64,000 nucleotides of DNA from Prolixibacteraceae bacterium (GTDB lineage Bacteria > Bacteroidota > Bacteroidia > Bacteroidales > Prolixibacteraceae). Each line of letters opens with the position of its first letter. Position 1 is the first letter of the stretch. Below, piece by piece: positions 1-9,156 of this stretch. The notes beneath the pieces are model-generated. The model saw nothing but the letters and a program-made list of their open reading frames with translations, was not told where the DNA came from and did no database searches. The stretch covers positions 124,001 through 188,000 of the forward strand of contig DOAQ01000036.1 of the NCBI GenBank assembly GCA_003506435.1, given 5' to 3'. A program made the translations under genes and the position numbers.

Positions 1-422
1 ATTCGGGGGCGAAAACAGTTATTGAAGGTACCGGCGACCATTGTTGCGAATATATGACCGGCGGGCGCGTAATTGTACTCGGGAAAACCGGGCGTAACTT
101 CGCTGCGGGTATGAGTGGAGGCATCGCTTATGTACTCGACGAAGAAGGTAACTTCGATTATTTCTGCAATAAAGGTCTGGTTGAATTGGAAGCTGTTGAA
201 GACAAAACCGATATTGTAGAATTACAGGGAATGATCAACAAACATTTGCTGTATACACAAAGTACTTTGGCCGCAAAAATCCTGACCAACTGGGATGAGT
301 ATCTGCCAAAATTTGTAAAGGTAATACCGATGGAATACAAGAAAGTAATGGAAGAATTGAAATTGCAGGAGCTGAAGCGGAAACTTGAACAAACGGAAGA
401 TACTCCAAGTCATCAGTATTAA
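1..422 (+). CDS. gltB: Glutamate synthase large subunit, C-terminal end (partial)
   Basis: The 5' end lies outside the window and the reading frame is open from base 3. The visible 139 or so residues begin SGAKTVIEGTGDHCCEYMTG and continue GGRVIVLGKTGRNFAAGMSG, which is the end of the right-handed beta-helix (GXGXG) domain of glutamate synthase. In this family that domain is structural, between the FMN synthase domain and the C-terminus. The enzyme transfers the amide nitrogen of glutamine to 2-oxoglutarate in the cytoplasm. gltD follows after 39 bp on the same strand, the usual large-small subunit order, so they are probably co-transcribed. The catalytic domains cannot be assessed here. Confidence 0.93.
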   Translation, partial: SGAKTVIEGTGDHCCEYMTGGRVIVLGKTGRNFAAGMSGGIAYVLDEEGNFDYFCNKGLVELEAVEDKTDIVELQGMINKHLLYTQSTLAAKILTNWDEYLPKFVKVIPMEYKKVMEELKLQELKRKLEQTEDTPSHQY

Positions 423-461
423 CAGAAATTTGCAGCAACTAATTTTTAAAAAGAATTTATC

Positions 462-1886
462 ATGGGAAATCCAAAAGCTTTTATGACGATAGACCGCAAA
501 GATGCCGGTTATCGTCCTGTAAAAGAAAGAATATATGACTACGGCGAAGTAGAACAAACGCTGGACGATAAAGATCGAATCGACCAGGCTGCGCGATGCA
601 TGGATTGCGGCGTGCCGTTTTGCCACTGGGGATGCCCGGTGGGCAGCAAAATTCCCGAATGGCAGCACCTGGTTTACCAGGGACGTTGGGGCGAAGCGTA
701 TGAAGTGCTTCACTCAACCAACAGTTTTCCTGAAATTACCGGGCGTATTTGTCCGGCTCCCTGTGAAAAATCGTGCGTACTCGAAATACACAAAGAAGCA
801 GTAACCATTCGTGAAAACGAGTGTTCAACGGTGGAGCATGCGTTCGATCTGGGATATATTTTGCCACGTATTCCACAGCAGCGTACCGGAAAAAAAGTAG
901 CTGTTATTGGTTCGGGACCTGCCGGACTTTCGGCAGCCGACCTTCTCAATCAGGCTGGTCACAGTGTTACTGTTTTCGAGAAAAACAGCGCTGTCGGCGG
1001 ACTGTTACGTTTTGGTATTCCCGATTTCAAATTGAATAAATCAGTTATCGATCGCCGGATCAATATTTTTGAGGCTGAAGGGTTAGCTTTCAGAACCAAT
1101 GTAAACGTTGGCATCGATGTTACCAGGGAAGAATTGCTGAAGGAGTTTGACGCAATTGTTCTGGCCAACGGAGCTGAACAAGCCCGCGATTTGCCGGTTG
1201 AAGGCCGCGAATTGAAAGGAGTTCATTTTGCCATGGAATTTTTGTCGCAGCAGAATAAAGTGATTGCCGGCGAGTACATTCCGGATGGTGAACGCATTTC
1301 GGCTGAAGGCAAAAACGTGTTGGTGATTGGTGGTGGCGATACCGGTTCCGACTGTGTGGGAACATCTATCCGCCAAAAAGCAAAAAGTGTGCTTCAGATT
1401 GAAATCATGCCGAAACCTTCGGTTGACCGCGAAAGTAATAATCCATGGCCTTACTGGCCAACAGTTTTGCGTACTTCGAGTTCGCATCTCGAAGGTTGTG
1501 AGCGCCGCTGGGGTTTATCAACCAAACGATTGATCGGGGAAAATGGAGTGCTGAAACATGCAGAGATTATTCGTGTCGAATGGAGCAAAGATGCAAACGG
1601 CCGTTGGATGATGAACGAAGTTGAGGGTTCCAACGAAATTATCGATGTGGAACTGGTTCTTTTGTCGATGGGTTTTACCCAGCCGGTACACAACGGTTTG
1701 CTCGATGCGCTCGGGATTGACTACGATGCGCGGGGTAATGTGAAAGTAAATACGAAAAAACAGACTTCGGTTGCAAACATTTTTGCGGCAGGCGATGTTG
1801 AAAGTGGAGCCAGTCTGGTGGTTCGTGCTATTGAAGCAGGAAAAGTAGCCGCACGTAATGTCAATGAATATTTGTTTGAGAAATAG
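462..1886 (+). CDS. gltD: Glutamate synthase small subunit
   Basis: This 474-residue protein has the length and layout of the GltD beta subunit, which passes electrons from NAD(P)H through FAD and Fe-S clusters to the large subunit. The N-terminal cysteine cluster is clear (C46, C49, C54, C58 and a second group C97, C101, C105). A FAD-binding Rossmann motif GSGPAG lies at residues 150-155 and a second nucleotide motif GGGDTG near residue 288. The ATG at 462 gives the standard MGNPKAFM start. It sits directly behind gltB and a strong hairpin terminator follows, so gltBD looks like a complete operon end. Together with gdhA and asnB nearby it forms a nitrogen-assimilation neighbourhood. Confidence 0.96.
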   Translation: MGNPKAFMTIDRKDAGYRPVKERIYDYGEVEQTLDDKDRIDQAARCMDCGVPFCHWGCPVGSKIPEWQHLVYQGRWGEAYEVLHSTNSFPEITGRICPAPCEKSCVLEIHKEAVTIRENECSTVEHAFDLGYILPRIPQQRTGKKVAVIGSGPAGLSAADLLNQAGHSVTVFEKNSAVGGLLRFGIPDFKLNKSVIDRRINIFEAEGLAFRTNVNVGIDVTREELLKEFDAIVLANGAEQARDLPVEGRELKGVHFAMEFLSQQNKVIAGEYIPDGERISAEGKNVLVIGGGDTGSDCVGTSIRQKAKSVLQIEIMPKPSVDRESNNPWPYWPTVLRTSSSHLEGCERRWGLSTKRLIGENGVLKHAEIIRVEWSKDANGRWMMNEVEGSNEIIDVELVLLSMGFTQPVHNGLLDALGIDYDARGNVKVNTKKQTSVANIFAAGDVESGASLVVRAIEAGKVAARNVNEYLFEK

Positions 1887-1915
1887 ATCATAGCATAATT
1901 CCAATTTGTTTAAAG

Positions 1916-1941
1916 GCTCATCCGTAAGGGTGGGCTTTTTT
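1916..1941 (+). terminator. Rho-independent terminator after gltD
   Basis: An 8-bp stem GCTCATCC / GGGTGGGC (with G-T pairs) closes a GTAA loop and is followed by six T residues. It starts about 30 bp after the gltD stop, which fits the end of the gltBD transcript. Confidence 0.8.
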
Positions 1942-2051
1942 ATTTCATCCCCAAAAAACGGGCCGACTTATTTGCCCGGAATGCTTCTGTTCTTCATTTT
2001 TTGTATTAATTTCAACGCAAAAGCTACGGCATTATTTTTTTTTCTTTGTTT

Positions 2052-2070
2052 CCCTGTAATTTTGACAGGG
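2052..2070 (+). promoter_or_regulatory. Possible promoter with overlapping palindrome
   Basis: TAATTTTG at 2057-2064 matches the Bacteroidota -7 element TAnnTTTG. The region about 18 bp upstream is T-rich but lacks a clean TTTG. The element is the centre of a perfect inverted repeat, CCCTGT (2052-2057) and ACAGGG (2065-2070), so a dimeric repressor could cover the promoter. It lies about 55 bp upstream of the ATG of the ATP-grasp signalling gene. This is a pattern match only. Confidence 0.35.
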
Positions 2071-2122
2071 ATTTGCAGAAAATCAATAAAATGCAACGGC
2101 TTGTTTGATTGTATTGAAAATC

Positions 2123-5100
2123 ATGGATACAAAAATCGATAACCTATTCACGTCGGATTTAATAAACGACCTTCTCGAAATATTGGGAAAAGGAACCAGT
2201 TTTGACCAATCGTTGCAGCAATTTTGCGATGTAGTTTCCGATTTTTCAGTTAACGGAATCAACGTTTCAATACGGGTTTCTTTTAATGGAAAGAGCTGGT
2301 CCGATAAAAATTTTTCTGAAGCCTCGTTTGTTCAACGTACCAATTTTCAAACTCCTGACCGAAAACAGGGTATAGTTGAACTTTTTTTTTCAGTATTTTC
2401 AGGTAAGCAGGAAGTCGAATTCATACCTGTTTATGGCAAAAAATTACTTCAGCAACTTACTCCTTTGCTCATCAGTTTGATCTCGAAATTTCAACTCGAT
2501 GAACTGTACCTGTATACCGTAGAGCGGGATAAGGAGCTGAAAAGTATCAACCGGACTGCCGAAATCCTGAAAAAAAGTACGACTCTCGACGAGTCGTTAC
2601 AGGAAATTTGTTTACTTCTGCCCGAAGCTATGCAATATCCTGAATATACTGTTGCCCGGATAAAATATGGTAAAAAGGAGTTTGTCAGCCGATCGTTCAT
2701 CGTTACCGAATGGAAATTGCAACAGGTTTTCGATATGCCGGACGGAACAACCGGAAGTATCGAAATATATTATCTGAAAAAATTCCCGGATAGTTTTATC
2801 GGGCCGTTTTTAGAAGAAGAACAGAGTTTGGTCAATAATCTGGCAGCATTGATTTCAGGTACCGTTTCAAAAAAAGTATTGCAGCAACTGCTGGTTGAAA
2901 ATACGGAGCGGCTGAAAGAATTAAAAGGGATCAACCGGACATCGGAAATTCTGACGAAAGGCAAGTCGATGGAAGAATCGCTACAGGTGATTTGTTCCGT
3001 TTTGCCCGACGCATGGCAGTATCCGGAATATACCAGCGTTCGAATTAAATACAATGGGAGAGAGTTTGTCAGCCGGAATTTCAATGAATCGGAATGGCGG
3101 ATGACACAAGGGTTTGTGGCTCCCGGAAGGAAGAAGGGAACAATCGATATTTTCTACTCAAAGCAATTCCCGGAAGCCAATGAAGGACCTTTCCTGAAAG
3201 AAGAACGGAATCTGCTGGTAAATCTTTCCAACCTGATTTCGGGATCGGTCACAAGAGAAGAATTTAAAAAGCTGTACCGTGCAAATACCGAACGTCTCAA
3301 AGAACTGAAAGCCATCAATCAAACTTCATTCATTATCGAAGAGGGGAACCCGATTGATGAAACCCTACAGGCAGTTTGTTCCATTTTGCCCGACTCGTTT
3401 CAATATCCAAAGTTTACGGTTGCCCGTATCCGGTTTGAAAGCGGGAGTTATACCAGCGAAAATTTCAGGGAAACAGAATGGACGCAAAAAGAAAATTTTG
3501 TTACCATTGACCATAAAAAGGGGCAAATCGAAATTTTTTACCTGAAGCAATTCCCGGAGGCTTACGAAGGCCCGTTCTTGTTTGAAGAACGAAACCTGCT
3601 GGTCAATATCAGTAAATTGATATGCGGCTACCTGAACGGGTACAAGGGGCACGAGATAATTTCTCAAAAGGGTATTGCTGTTCGGGAACACCACCCTTCC
3701 GAAGAATTCAGAAAGTCGCTGATAAGGAATAAAAAGCCATTGCAGTTGTATTTCAACCAGCAGTCGATAGATAAATACATTTATCTCGACATGATGAAGT
3801 TCAAAGTCAAGCATATTCTTTTTGTTGCGACTTTATACGATGCGTTTATATTGGAAAGCGAGGACTCGTTCTTCGAGAAGTTCATGGGTGAAATCTATCA
3901 GTACAGCTTGTTCTCTGTTCCTCGTATCACGGGAGTATCTACGGCCGAAGAAGCTCTGGATTTATTGAAAACAACGCATTTCGATTTGGTTATTCTGATG
4001 GCGGGTATCGACCGTGAGGCTCCCATTATTATCAGTGAACAGATCAGGGCGGCCAACGAATCATTGCCCATTTACCTTCTCCTGAACAAGAAAAGCGATA
4101 TTCGGTATTTCGAAGAATTGGCTCCTACTATCCGCTCGGTCGATAAATTATTTGTGTGGAACGGCGATTCGCAAATCCTGTTTGCAATCGTGAAATCGAC
4201 AGAAGACAGTGTGAATGTGGAGAACGATACCAAAATCGGTTTGGTACGCGTTATTCTTCTCATCGAAGATTCACCGCTTTATTATTCAAAATACCTCCAG
4301 ATTTTATATGATATTGTTTTTGGCCAGGTACAGCAATTATTGCCGGAAGTCGAAAAAAATGAAATCGACAAGATTTGCAAAATGCGGTCGCGGCCTAAAA
4401 TTTTACTGGCCCGCAATTACGAAGATGCCATTTATATCTTCAATAAATACAAGGATTTCATGCTCTGCGTAATTTCTGATGTTGAGTTTGAACGTTCCGG
4501 GAAAATGGATAAAAATGCCGGTGTCCGGTTTATCAAATATGTGCAGTCGCACATCTCGAACCTGCCGGTAATTCTTCAATCTTCGGAAAACCGGAATGCA
4601 AAAATCGCAGAAGAATTGAATGCAGCATTCATCAATAAAAATTCGGAAACCCTGCTGAATGAAATCAGGGCGTATCTGAAGAGCTATCTGGGCTTTGGTA
4701 ACTTTGTATTCAGGGATAAGGAATCGAATAAAATTGCCGTGGCAAAGTCGCTTCGTGAGTTTGAGACCTTGTTGCACCAGATACCCGATGAATCGTTTTA
4801 CCTGCATGCTTCGGAAAATCAATTGTCGCTTTGGCTGATGGCACGCGGTGAAATTCAGCTTGCCAAAACGCTGAACCCTATTCAGATCGATAATTTTAAA
4901 AGCATGAGCGAGTCGAGGCAGTTTTTTATCGATCAGATTAAAAAATACAAGGATGAGAAAAAGAAGGGGAAAATTCTGGACTTTGACGAGACTTCGACCC
5001 TGGACGAAAAAAATATCGTTTCTTTTGCCGGAGGCTCATTGGGAGGAAAGGGTCGCGGATTGGCTTTTATCAATATTCTCATTTATAATCTCGATTTTTC

Positions 5101-6700
5101 GACATTGTCCAACCGGATCAATATTTTTGCGCCTATCACGGTAATCATCGGTACCGATGAATTTCAGACTTTTATTACACGAAACAACCTTTTCGATAAA
5201 ATCATCGATCCTTCTGTTTCCTTCGCCGAGTTAAGACGCCTGTTTGCTGAAGCACACCTGTCGTCCACCTTGCTTCGGAAACTAAAAGTTTTTGTTTCCC
5301 AGATCGACAAACCTATCGCGGTACGGTCGTCAAGTACTTCTGAAGATTCGATCACGCAACCTTTTGCCGGGGTTTTCGACACGTACATGGTTCCCAATTG
5401 TTCCACAAATAAAAAAATAGTGCTTGAACAACTGGCAACAGCAATCAAATTAATATACGCTTCTACGTTCTCCGATAAAGCCCGAAATTATTTTGCGGTT
5501 ATCCATCATAAAATCGAAGAAGAGAAGATGGCTGTGGTCTTACAGGAATTGGTCGGCAATCAGTACGGCGATTATTATTATCCGCACATTAGCGGGGTGG
5601 CCAAGTCGTATAATTATTATCCGGTGGCCCACATGAAGCCTAATGAAGGATTTGCAGTAGCTGCTGTTGGTCTGGGCGCTTATGTTGTCGATGGGTGGCA
5701 GTCGTTTCGTTTTTCTCCCAAGTACCCTAAAACAGGCATGTACAGCATCAAGGATTTGCTAAATAGTTCGCAGGTTGAATTTTACGCATTGAACTGCAAA
5801 GAATTAAAAGCCGATTTTCTGAAAGACGGAGAATTGGCATCGCTGGATTTGCTGGATATCAGTGAAGCTGAAAAACATGGCGCCCTTGCTCATTGTGTGT
5901 CGGTATATAACCCTGAAAATGACCGGTTGGAAGCAGGACTTAGCTCCCGCGGACCGAGGGTCATCAATTTTGCAAATATTTTACAATACGATTACATCCC
6001 GCTTGCCGAAACCATCCGGCTTCTTCTGAACACGATAAAAGAAGCATTTGGGTCGCCTGTTGAAATTGAATATGCGGTTGATCTTAACCGGACTAAAAAT
6101 GGGCTGCCTACATTTTATCTTCTCCAGATTAAACCATTGCTTGCCGACCAACCGGCACAAAGCATCACAATCGATATGAAAGATAAATCGAAGATGGTGT
6201 TGTTCACGAAATCAAGTATGGGAAATGGTATTGTTAACGGTATTAATGATGTTATTTTTGCCGATCCAAAACGGTTTAACAAGATGAAAACGTTGGAGAT
6301 GGCTGAAGAAATAGAGGCATTGAACAAGATCATGAGTAAAAGCGAAAGGCAATATATTTTGATTGGCCCCGGACGGTGGGGCAGCAGGGACCGTTTTGTC
6401 GGAGTCCCGGTAAACTGGTCTCAAATTTCCAATGCCAAAGTGATTGTTGAAGTCAGCCTGGAAAATTTTCCGCTCGATTCGTCGCTGGGCTCTCATTTCT
6501 TTCACAACGTAACATCAATGAATATTGGCTATCTTTCGGTACAACATACATCGTCAACCGATTTTCTCAGATGGGATTCTTTAAATGAACAGAAAGTCAT
6601 TCACGAAACAAAATTCTTCAAACATGTCCGGTTCAAAAAAGACCTTACCATTATAATGGATGGCAAACAACGAACGGCAGCAATAATGAATGAAGAATAA
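2123..6700 (+). CDS. Multidomain PEP-synthase-like ATP-grasp signalling protein
   Basis: A 1525-residue cytoplasmic protein. I chose the ATG at 2123; an upstream TTG at 2105 is possible but less likely. The first ~500 residues hold four tandem sensor-like repeats of about 130 residues, the first divergent and the next three close, each running from ELK-IN-T through QYPEYT to GPFL-EE. Two receiver-like segments follow. The first lacks the acidic pocket; the second keeps IEDSP, a candidate Asp in ISDVEF, and a Lys. From about residue 960 comes a PPDK_N/PEP-synthase nucleotide-binding domain (SFAGGSLGGKGRG; AVRSSSTSEDS) and a C-terminal block with GPGRWGSRD. The phosphohistidine swivel domain and PEP barrel of true PEP synthase are absent, so it is not a normal pyruvate dikinase. 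The next gene, 15 bp on, is a regulator. The likely role is signal-controlled phosphotransfer with unknown target. Confidence 0.8.
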   Translation: MDTKIDNLFTSDLINDLLEILGKGTSFDQSLQQFCDVVSDFSVNGINVSIRVSFNGKSWSDKNFSEASFVQRTNFQTPDRKQGIVELFFSVFSGKQEVEFIPVYGKKLLQQLTPLLISLISKFQLDELYLYTVERDKELKSINRTAEILKKSTTLDESLQEICLLLPEAMQYPEYTVARIKYGKKEFVSRSFIVTEWKLQQVFDMPDGTTGSIEIYYLKKFPDSFIGPFLEEEQSLVNNLAALISGTVSKKVLQQLLVENTERLKELKGINRTSEILTKGKSMEESLQVICSVLPDAWQYPEYTSVRIKYNGREFVSRNFNESEWRMTQGFVAPGRKKGTIDIFYSKQFPEANEGPFLKEERNLLVNLSNLISGSVTREEFKKLYRANTERLKELKAINQTSFIIEEGNPIDETLQAVCSILPDSFQYPKFTVARIRFESGSYTSENFRETEWTQKENFVTIDHKKGQIEIFYLKQFPEAYEGPFLFEERNLLVNISKLICGYLNGYKGHEIISQKGIAVREHHPSEEFRKSLIRNKKPLQLYFNQQSIDKYIYLDMMKFKVKHILFVATLYDAFILESEDSFFEKFMGEIYQYSLFSVPRITGVSTAEEALDLLKTTHFDLVILMAGIDREAPIIISEQIRAANESLPIYLLLNKKSDIRYFEELAPTIRSVDKLFVWNGDSQILFAIVKSTEDSVNVENDTKIGLVRVILLIEDSPLYYSKYLQILYDIVFGQVQQLLPEVEKNEIDKICKMRSRPKILLARNYEDAIYIFNKYKDFMLCVISDVEFERSGKMDKNAGVRFIKYVQSHISNLPVILQSSENRNAKIAEELNAAFINKNSETLLNEIRAYLKSYLGFGNFVFRDKESNKIAVAKSLREFETLLHQIPDESFYLHASENQLSLWLMARGEIQLAKTLNPIQIDNFKSMSESRQFFIDQIKKYKDEKKKGKILDFDETSTLDEKNIVSFAGGSLGGKGRGLAFINILIYNLDFSTLSNRINIFAPITVIIGTDEFQTFITRNNLFDKIIDPSVSFAELRRLFAEAHLSSTLLRKLKVFVSQIDKPIAVRSSSTSEDSITQPFAGVFDTYMVPNCSTNKKIVLEQLATAIKLIYASTFSDKARNYFAVIHHKIEEEKMAVVLQELVGNQYGDYYYPHISGVAKSYNYYPVAHMKPNEGFAVAAVGLGAYVVDGWQSFRFSPKYPKTGMYSIKDLLNSSQVEFYALNCKELKADFLKDGELASLDLLDISEAEKHGALAHCVSVYNPENDRLEAGLSSRGPRVINFANILQYDYIPLAETIRLLLNTIKEAFGSPVEIEYAVDLNRTKNGLPTFYLLQIKPLLADQPAQSITIDMKDKSKMVLFTKSSMGNGIVNGINDVIFADPKRFNKMKTLEMAEEIEALNKIMSKSERQYILIGPGRWGSRDRFVGVPVNWSQISNAKVIVEVSLENFPLDSSLGSHFFHNVTSMNIGYLSVQHTSSTDFLRWDSLNEQKVIHETKFFKHVRFKKDLTIIMDGKQRTAAIMNEE

Positions 6701-6715
6701 TCAACGAACAGGGGT

Positions 6716-7366
6716 ATGATTAATATTGCATTATTTGATGAACACAAACTGATTTTGGACGGGTTTGCTCGCTTGCTATCCGATGTGCCTGATTTCAACC
6801 TTGTTCTGGCTTGCGACCACCGGGCTGTATTAATCGATAAACTGAAGAAAGTGAATGTCCATGTTTTAATCCTGAATATGCATGATATTTCGGTACGGAA
6901 CCTGAATTTCATTGTCCAGTTGAATATTGATAATCCCAAACTTAAAATATTGATCCTTTCAGCCATTCAAAATGAAGAAATCATTCTGAAAACTATAAAA
7001 GCCGGGGCAAAAGGGTTTCTGGGAAAAGATTCGGACATGAACGATCTGAAGGAGGCGGTTTTTACCCTTCGCAACGGATATGATTATTACAATAAATCTA
7101 TTTCAACCCTGGTTGTAAATCAGTATGTTTCCAATATTAACAGTACTTCTGATTCCGGCTCAGAACCGAGCCAGTTGAGTACGAGGCAAATTGAAATACT
7201 TCGGTTGTGGGGCGAAAGTTATTCGAATCAGGAAATTGCCGATCAGCTTTTTATCAGCGTACGTACGGTTGAATCGCACAAAAACCACATCATGCAAAAA
7301 CTGAACATGAAAAGTACGGTAGACATGGTGAAATTTGCAATCAAAAATAATATCATCGATATATAA
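6716..7366 (+). CDS. LuxR/NarL-type regulator with degenerate receiver
   Basis: 216 residues: a receiver-like domain (1-120) and a C-terminal LuxR helix-turn-helix (about 150-216, with LSTRQIEILRLWGESYSNQE and VRTVESHKNHIMQKL). The acidic pair D8/E9, the Ser of LILSA and the Lys of GFLGKDS remain. The phospho-acceptor Asp expected after strand 3 is Asn54 (AAT codon at 6875) in LILNMHD. It therefore probably cannot be phosphorylated in the normal way and may act through constitutive dimerisation or protein contact. It starts 15 bp after the ATP-grasp signalling gene and is probably in the same operon, which suggests functional pairing. The DNA targets are unknown. Confidence 0.85.
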   Translation: MINIALFDEHKLILDGFARLLSDVPDFNLVLACDHRAVLIDKLKKVNVHVLILNMHDISVRNLNFIVQLNIDNPKLKILILSAIQNEEIILKTIKAGAKGFLGKDSDMNDLKEAVFTLRNGYDYYNKSISTLVVNQYVSNINSTSDSGSEPSQLSTRQIEILRLWGESYSNQEIADQLFISVRTVESHKNHIMQKLNMKSTVDMVKFAIKNNIIDI

Positions 7367-7546
7367 TAACCATCCGGTTTTTCGTGTCCGAAACCCTGGC
7401 AGGCATAAAAATATTTTCCACTTTTCGTCGGAGTTCCGGCCTCAAAGTCTCGCTTGATCGTTCCCATAAGATTTACATTGTCATCCGGCGTCTTACGTAA
7501 TACACGGAATTATAAAATGAGATAAACTGATTTTTATCACGAACAT

Positions 7547-7554
7547 TATTTTTG
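7547..7554 (+). promoter_or_regulatory. Possible -7 element upstream of gdhA
   Basis: TATTTTTG matches TAnnTTTG and lies about 78 bp upstream of the gdhA ATG in an AT-rich gap. No convincing TTTG is present at the -33 position, so this is a weak call. The rest of the 265-bp gap shows no gene. Confidence 0.25.
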
Positions 7555-7631
7555 CCATATAAAAATGTATTTGTGTACGACAATGTTTCTTTTTTGAATT
7601 TATATCAACTTTTTATATAAAAAAAACTGTT

Positions 7632-8984
7632 ATGACTGACATTTTGAATTTGAAGTTAAGCGATTTCATGGCGAAAGTAATTGCCAGAAACCCCGGGGAA
7701 TCTGAATTTCATCAGGCCGTTCAGGAAGTGGTAGAATCATTACTTCCTTTCATCGAACAAAATCCGAAATATCACTATGCAAAAGTACTGGAACGCATGG
7801 TTGAGCCGGAACGTGTGATTATGTTTCGGGTGCCATGGATCGATGACGAAGGTAATATTCAAATCAACAGGGGATACCGCATCCAGATGAGCAGCGCTAT
7901 TGGCCCATACAAAGGAGGCTTGCGTTTTCACCCGACTGTAAACCTTGGCATTTTGAAGTTTTTGGCTTTTGAACAGGTATTTAAAAACAGCCTTACGACA
8001 CTTCCTATGGGTGGTGGCAAAGGTGGTTCGGATTTCGATCCTAAAGGAAAATCGGATAATGAAGTGATGCGTTTCTGCCAGAGCTTTATGACCGAATTGC
8101 AGCGTTATATCGGCGCTGATACCGATGTGCCTGCCGGTGATATTGGCGTTGGCGGTCGTGAAATCGGCTACCTGTACGGACAGTACAAACGGATCAGACA
8201 TGAATTCACAGGCGTGCTGACCGGAAAAGCAATTGAATGGGGAGGAAGCCTTATCCGTCCGGAAGCAACGGGTTACGGGGCTGTTTATTTTGCCGATCAA
8301 ATGTTGAAAACCAGGAACGATAGCCTGAAAGGAAAAATTGCTACTGTTTCAGGTTCGGGTAATGTTGCTCAATATGCTGTTGAAAAACTGATCCAAATGG
8401 GGGCAAAAGTTGTTACTATGTCCGATTCATCAGGTTTTGTTTACGATCCGGCTGGATTTGACGAAGAAAAACTGGCTTATATGCTGGATCTGAAAAATAT
8501 TCGTCGTAAACGAATTAAAGAATATGCCGATAAATATAATGTTCAGTATTTTGAAGGTAAAACGCCATGGGGAATCAAATGCGACCTTGCTTTTCCGTGT
8601 GCTACCCAGAATGAGATTCATGAAAGTGATGCCGTTGAATTAGTGAAAAATGGTTGTCAGTTGGTTTCAGAAGGAGCCAACATGCCTTCGACAGCAGAAG
8701 CAGTTGAAGTATTTATTCAGGCCAAAATTCTTTATGGACCTGGCAAAGCAGCCAATGCAGGCGGCGTTTCTGTGTCTGGTCTGGAAATGACGCAAAATTC
8801 AATGCGTTTGCCATGGACTAGAGAAGAAGTGGATGCCAAACTTCACCAAATCATGGTTAATATTCATAGTACCTGCGTGAAATACGGTACAGAAAGCGAT
8901 GGCTTCGTGAATTATGTGAAAGGCGCCAATATCGGCGGTTTCATTAAAGTGGCCGACGCAATGATCGCACAAGGGGTTGTTTAA
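7632..8984 (+). CDS. gdhA: NADP-type glutamate dehydrogenase
   Basis: A 450-residue protein, the usual length for the hexameric small-type enzyme that reductively aminates 2-oxoglutarate with ammonia in the cytoplasm. It shows the substrate-site block LPMGGGKGGSDFDPKGKSD, the following DTDVPAGDIGVGGREIGYL, and a Rossmann segment with GSGNVAQYA for the dinucleotide. Length and the GGGKGG region fit the NADP-dependent biosynthetic group, although cofactor choice cannot be proven by eye. It stands alone, with a clear terminator downstream, and shares the neighbourhood with gltBD and asnB, so ammonia assimilation genes are clustered here. Confidence 0.95.
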   Translation: MTDILNLKLSDFMAKVIARNPGESEFHQAVQEVVESLLPFIEQNPKYHYAKVLERMVEPERVIMFRVPWIDDEGNIQINRGYRIQMSSAIGPYKGGLRFHPTVNLGILKFLAFEQVFKNSLTTLPMGGGKGGSDFDPKGKSDNEVMRFCQSFMTELQRYIGADTDVPAGDIGVGGREIGYLYGQYKRIRHEFTGVLTGKAIEWGGSLIRPEATGYGAVYFADQMLKTRNDSLKGKIATVSGSGNVAQYAVEKLIQMGAKVVTMSDSSGFVYDPAGFDEEKLAYMLDLKNIRRKRIKEYADKYNVQYFEGKTPWGIKCDLAFPCATQNEIHESDAVELVKNGCQLVSEGANMPSTAEAVEVFIQAKILYGPGKAANAGGVSVSGLEMTQNSMRLPWTREEVDAKLHQIMVNIHSTCVKYGTESDGFVNYVKGANIGGFIKVADAMIAQGVV

Positions 8985-9038
8985 TCGGAATGTTACTTTT
9001 TGAATATAATCTGAAATTAGAATAAGCCACACTCTCAG

Positions 9039-9073
9039 GAACCCCGTCTTTTTCAGGCGGGGTTCATTTTTTT
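9039..9073 (+). terminator. Rho-independent terminator after gdhA
   Basis: A perfect 8-bp stem GAACCCCG (9039-9046) / CGGGGTTC (9058-9065) with an 11-base loop is followed by A and seven T residues. It ends the gdhA transcript. Confidence 0.88.
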
Positions 9074-9103
9074 AAAGAAAAAGCCACATCCTCCGATGTG
9101 GCT
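9067..9103 (-). terminator. Rho-independent terminator after asnB
   Basis: AGCCACATC (9082-9090) and GATGTGGCT (9095-9103) form a perfect 9-bp stem with a 4-base loop. Read on the minus strand it is followed by TTTTTCTTTAAAAAAA. It lies about 50 bp past the asnB stop, back to back with the gdhA terminator. Confidence 0.82.
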
Positions 9104-9156
9104 CACACTCTCAATTTTGGCAATTTTCCTGCTGGCATCAGCAGAAAGTCTTCAAA

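Noticed and set aside
1906..2142. 78-codon plus-strand frame after gltD
   Set aside because: It covers the terminator and the promoter region of the next gene, has no domain signal, and overlaps the start of the ATP-grasp gene.
7740..8300. 186-codon minus-strand frame within gdhA
   Set aside because: Antisense to a highly conserved catalytic region; no family features.
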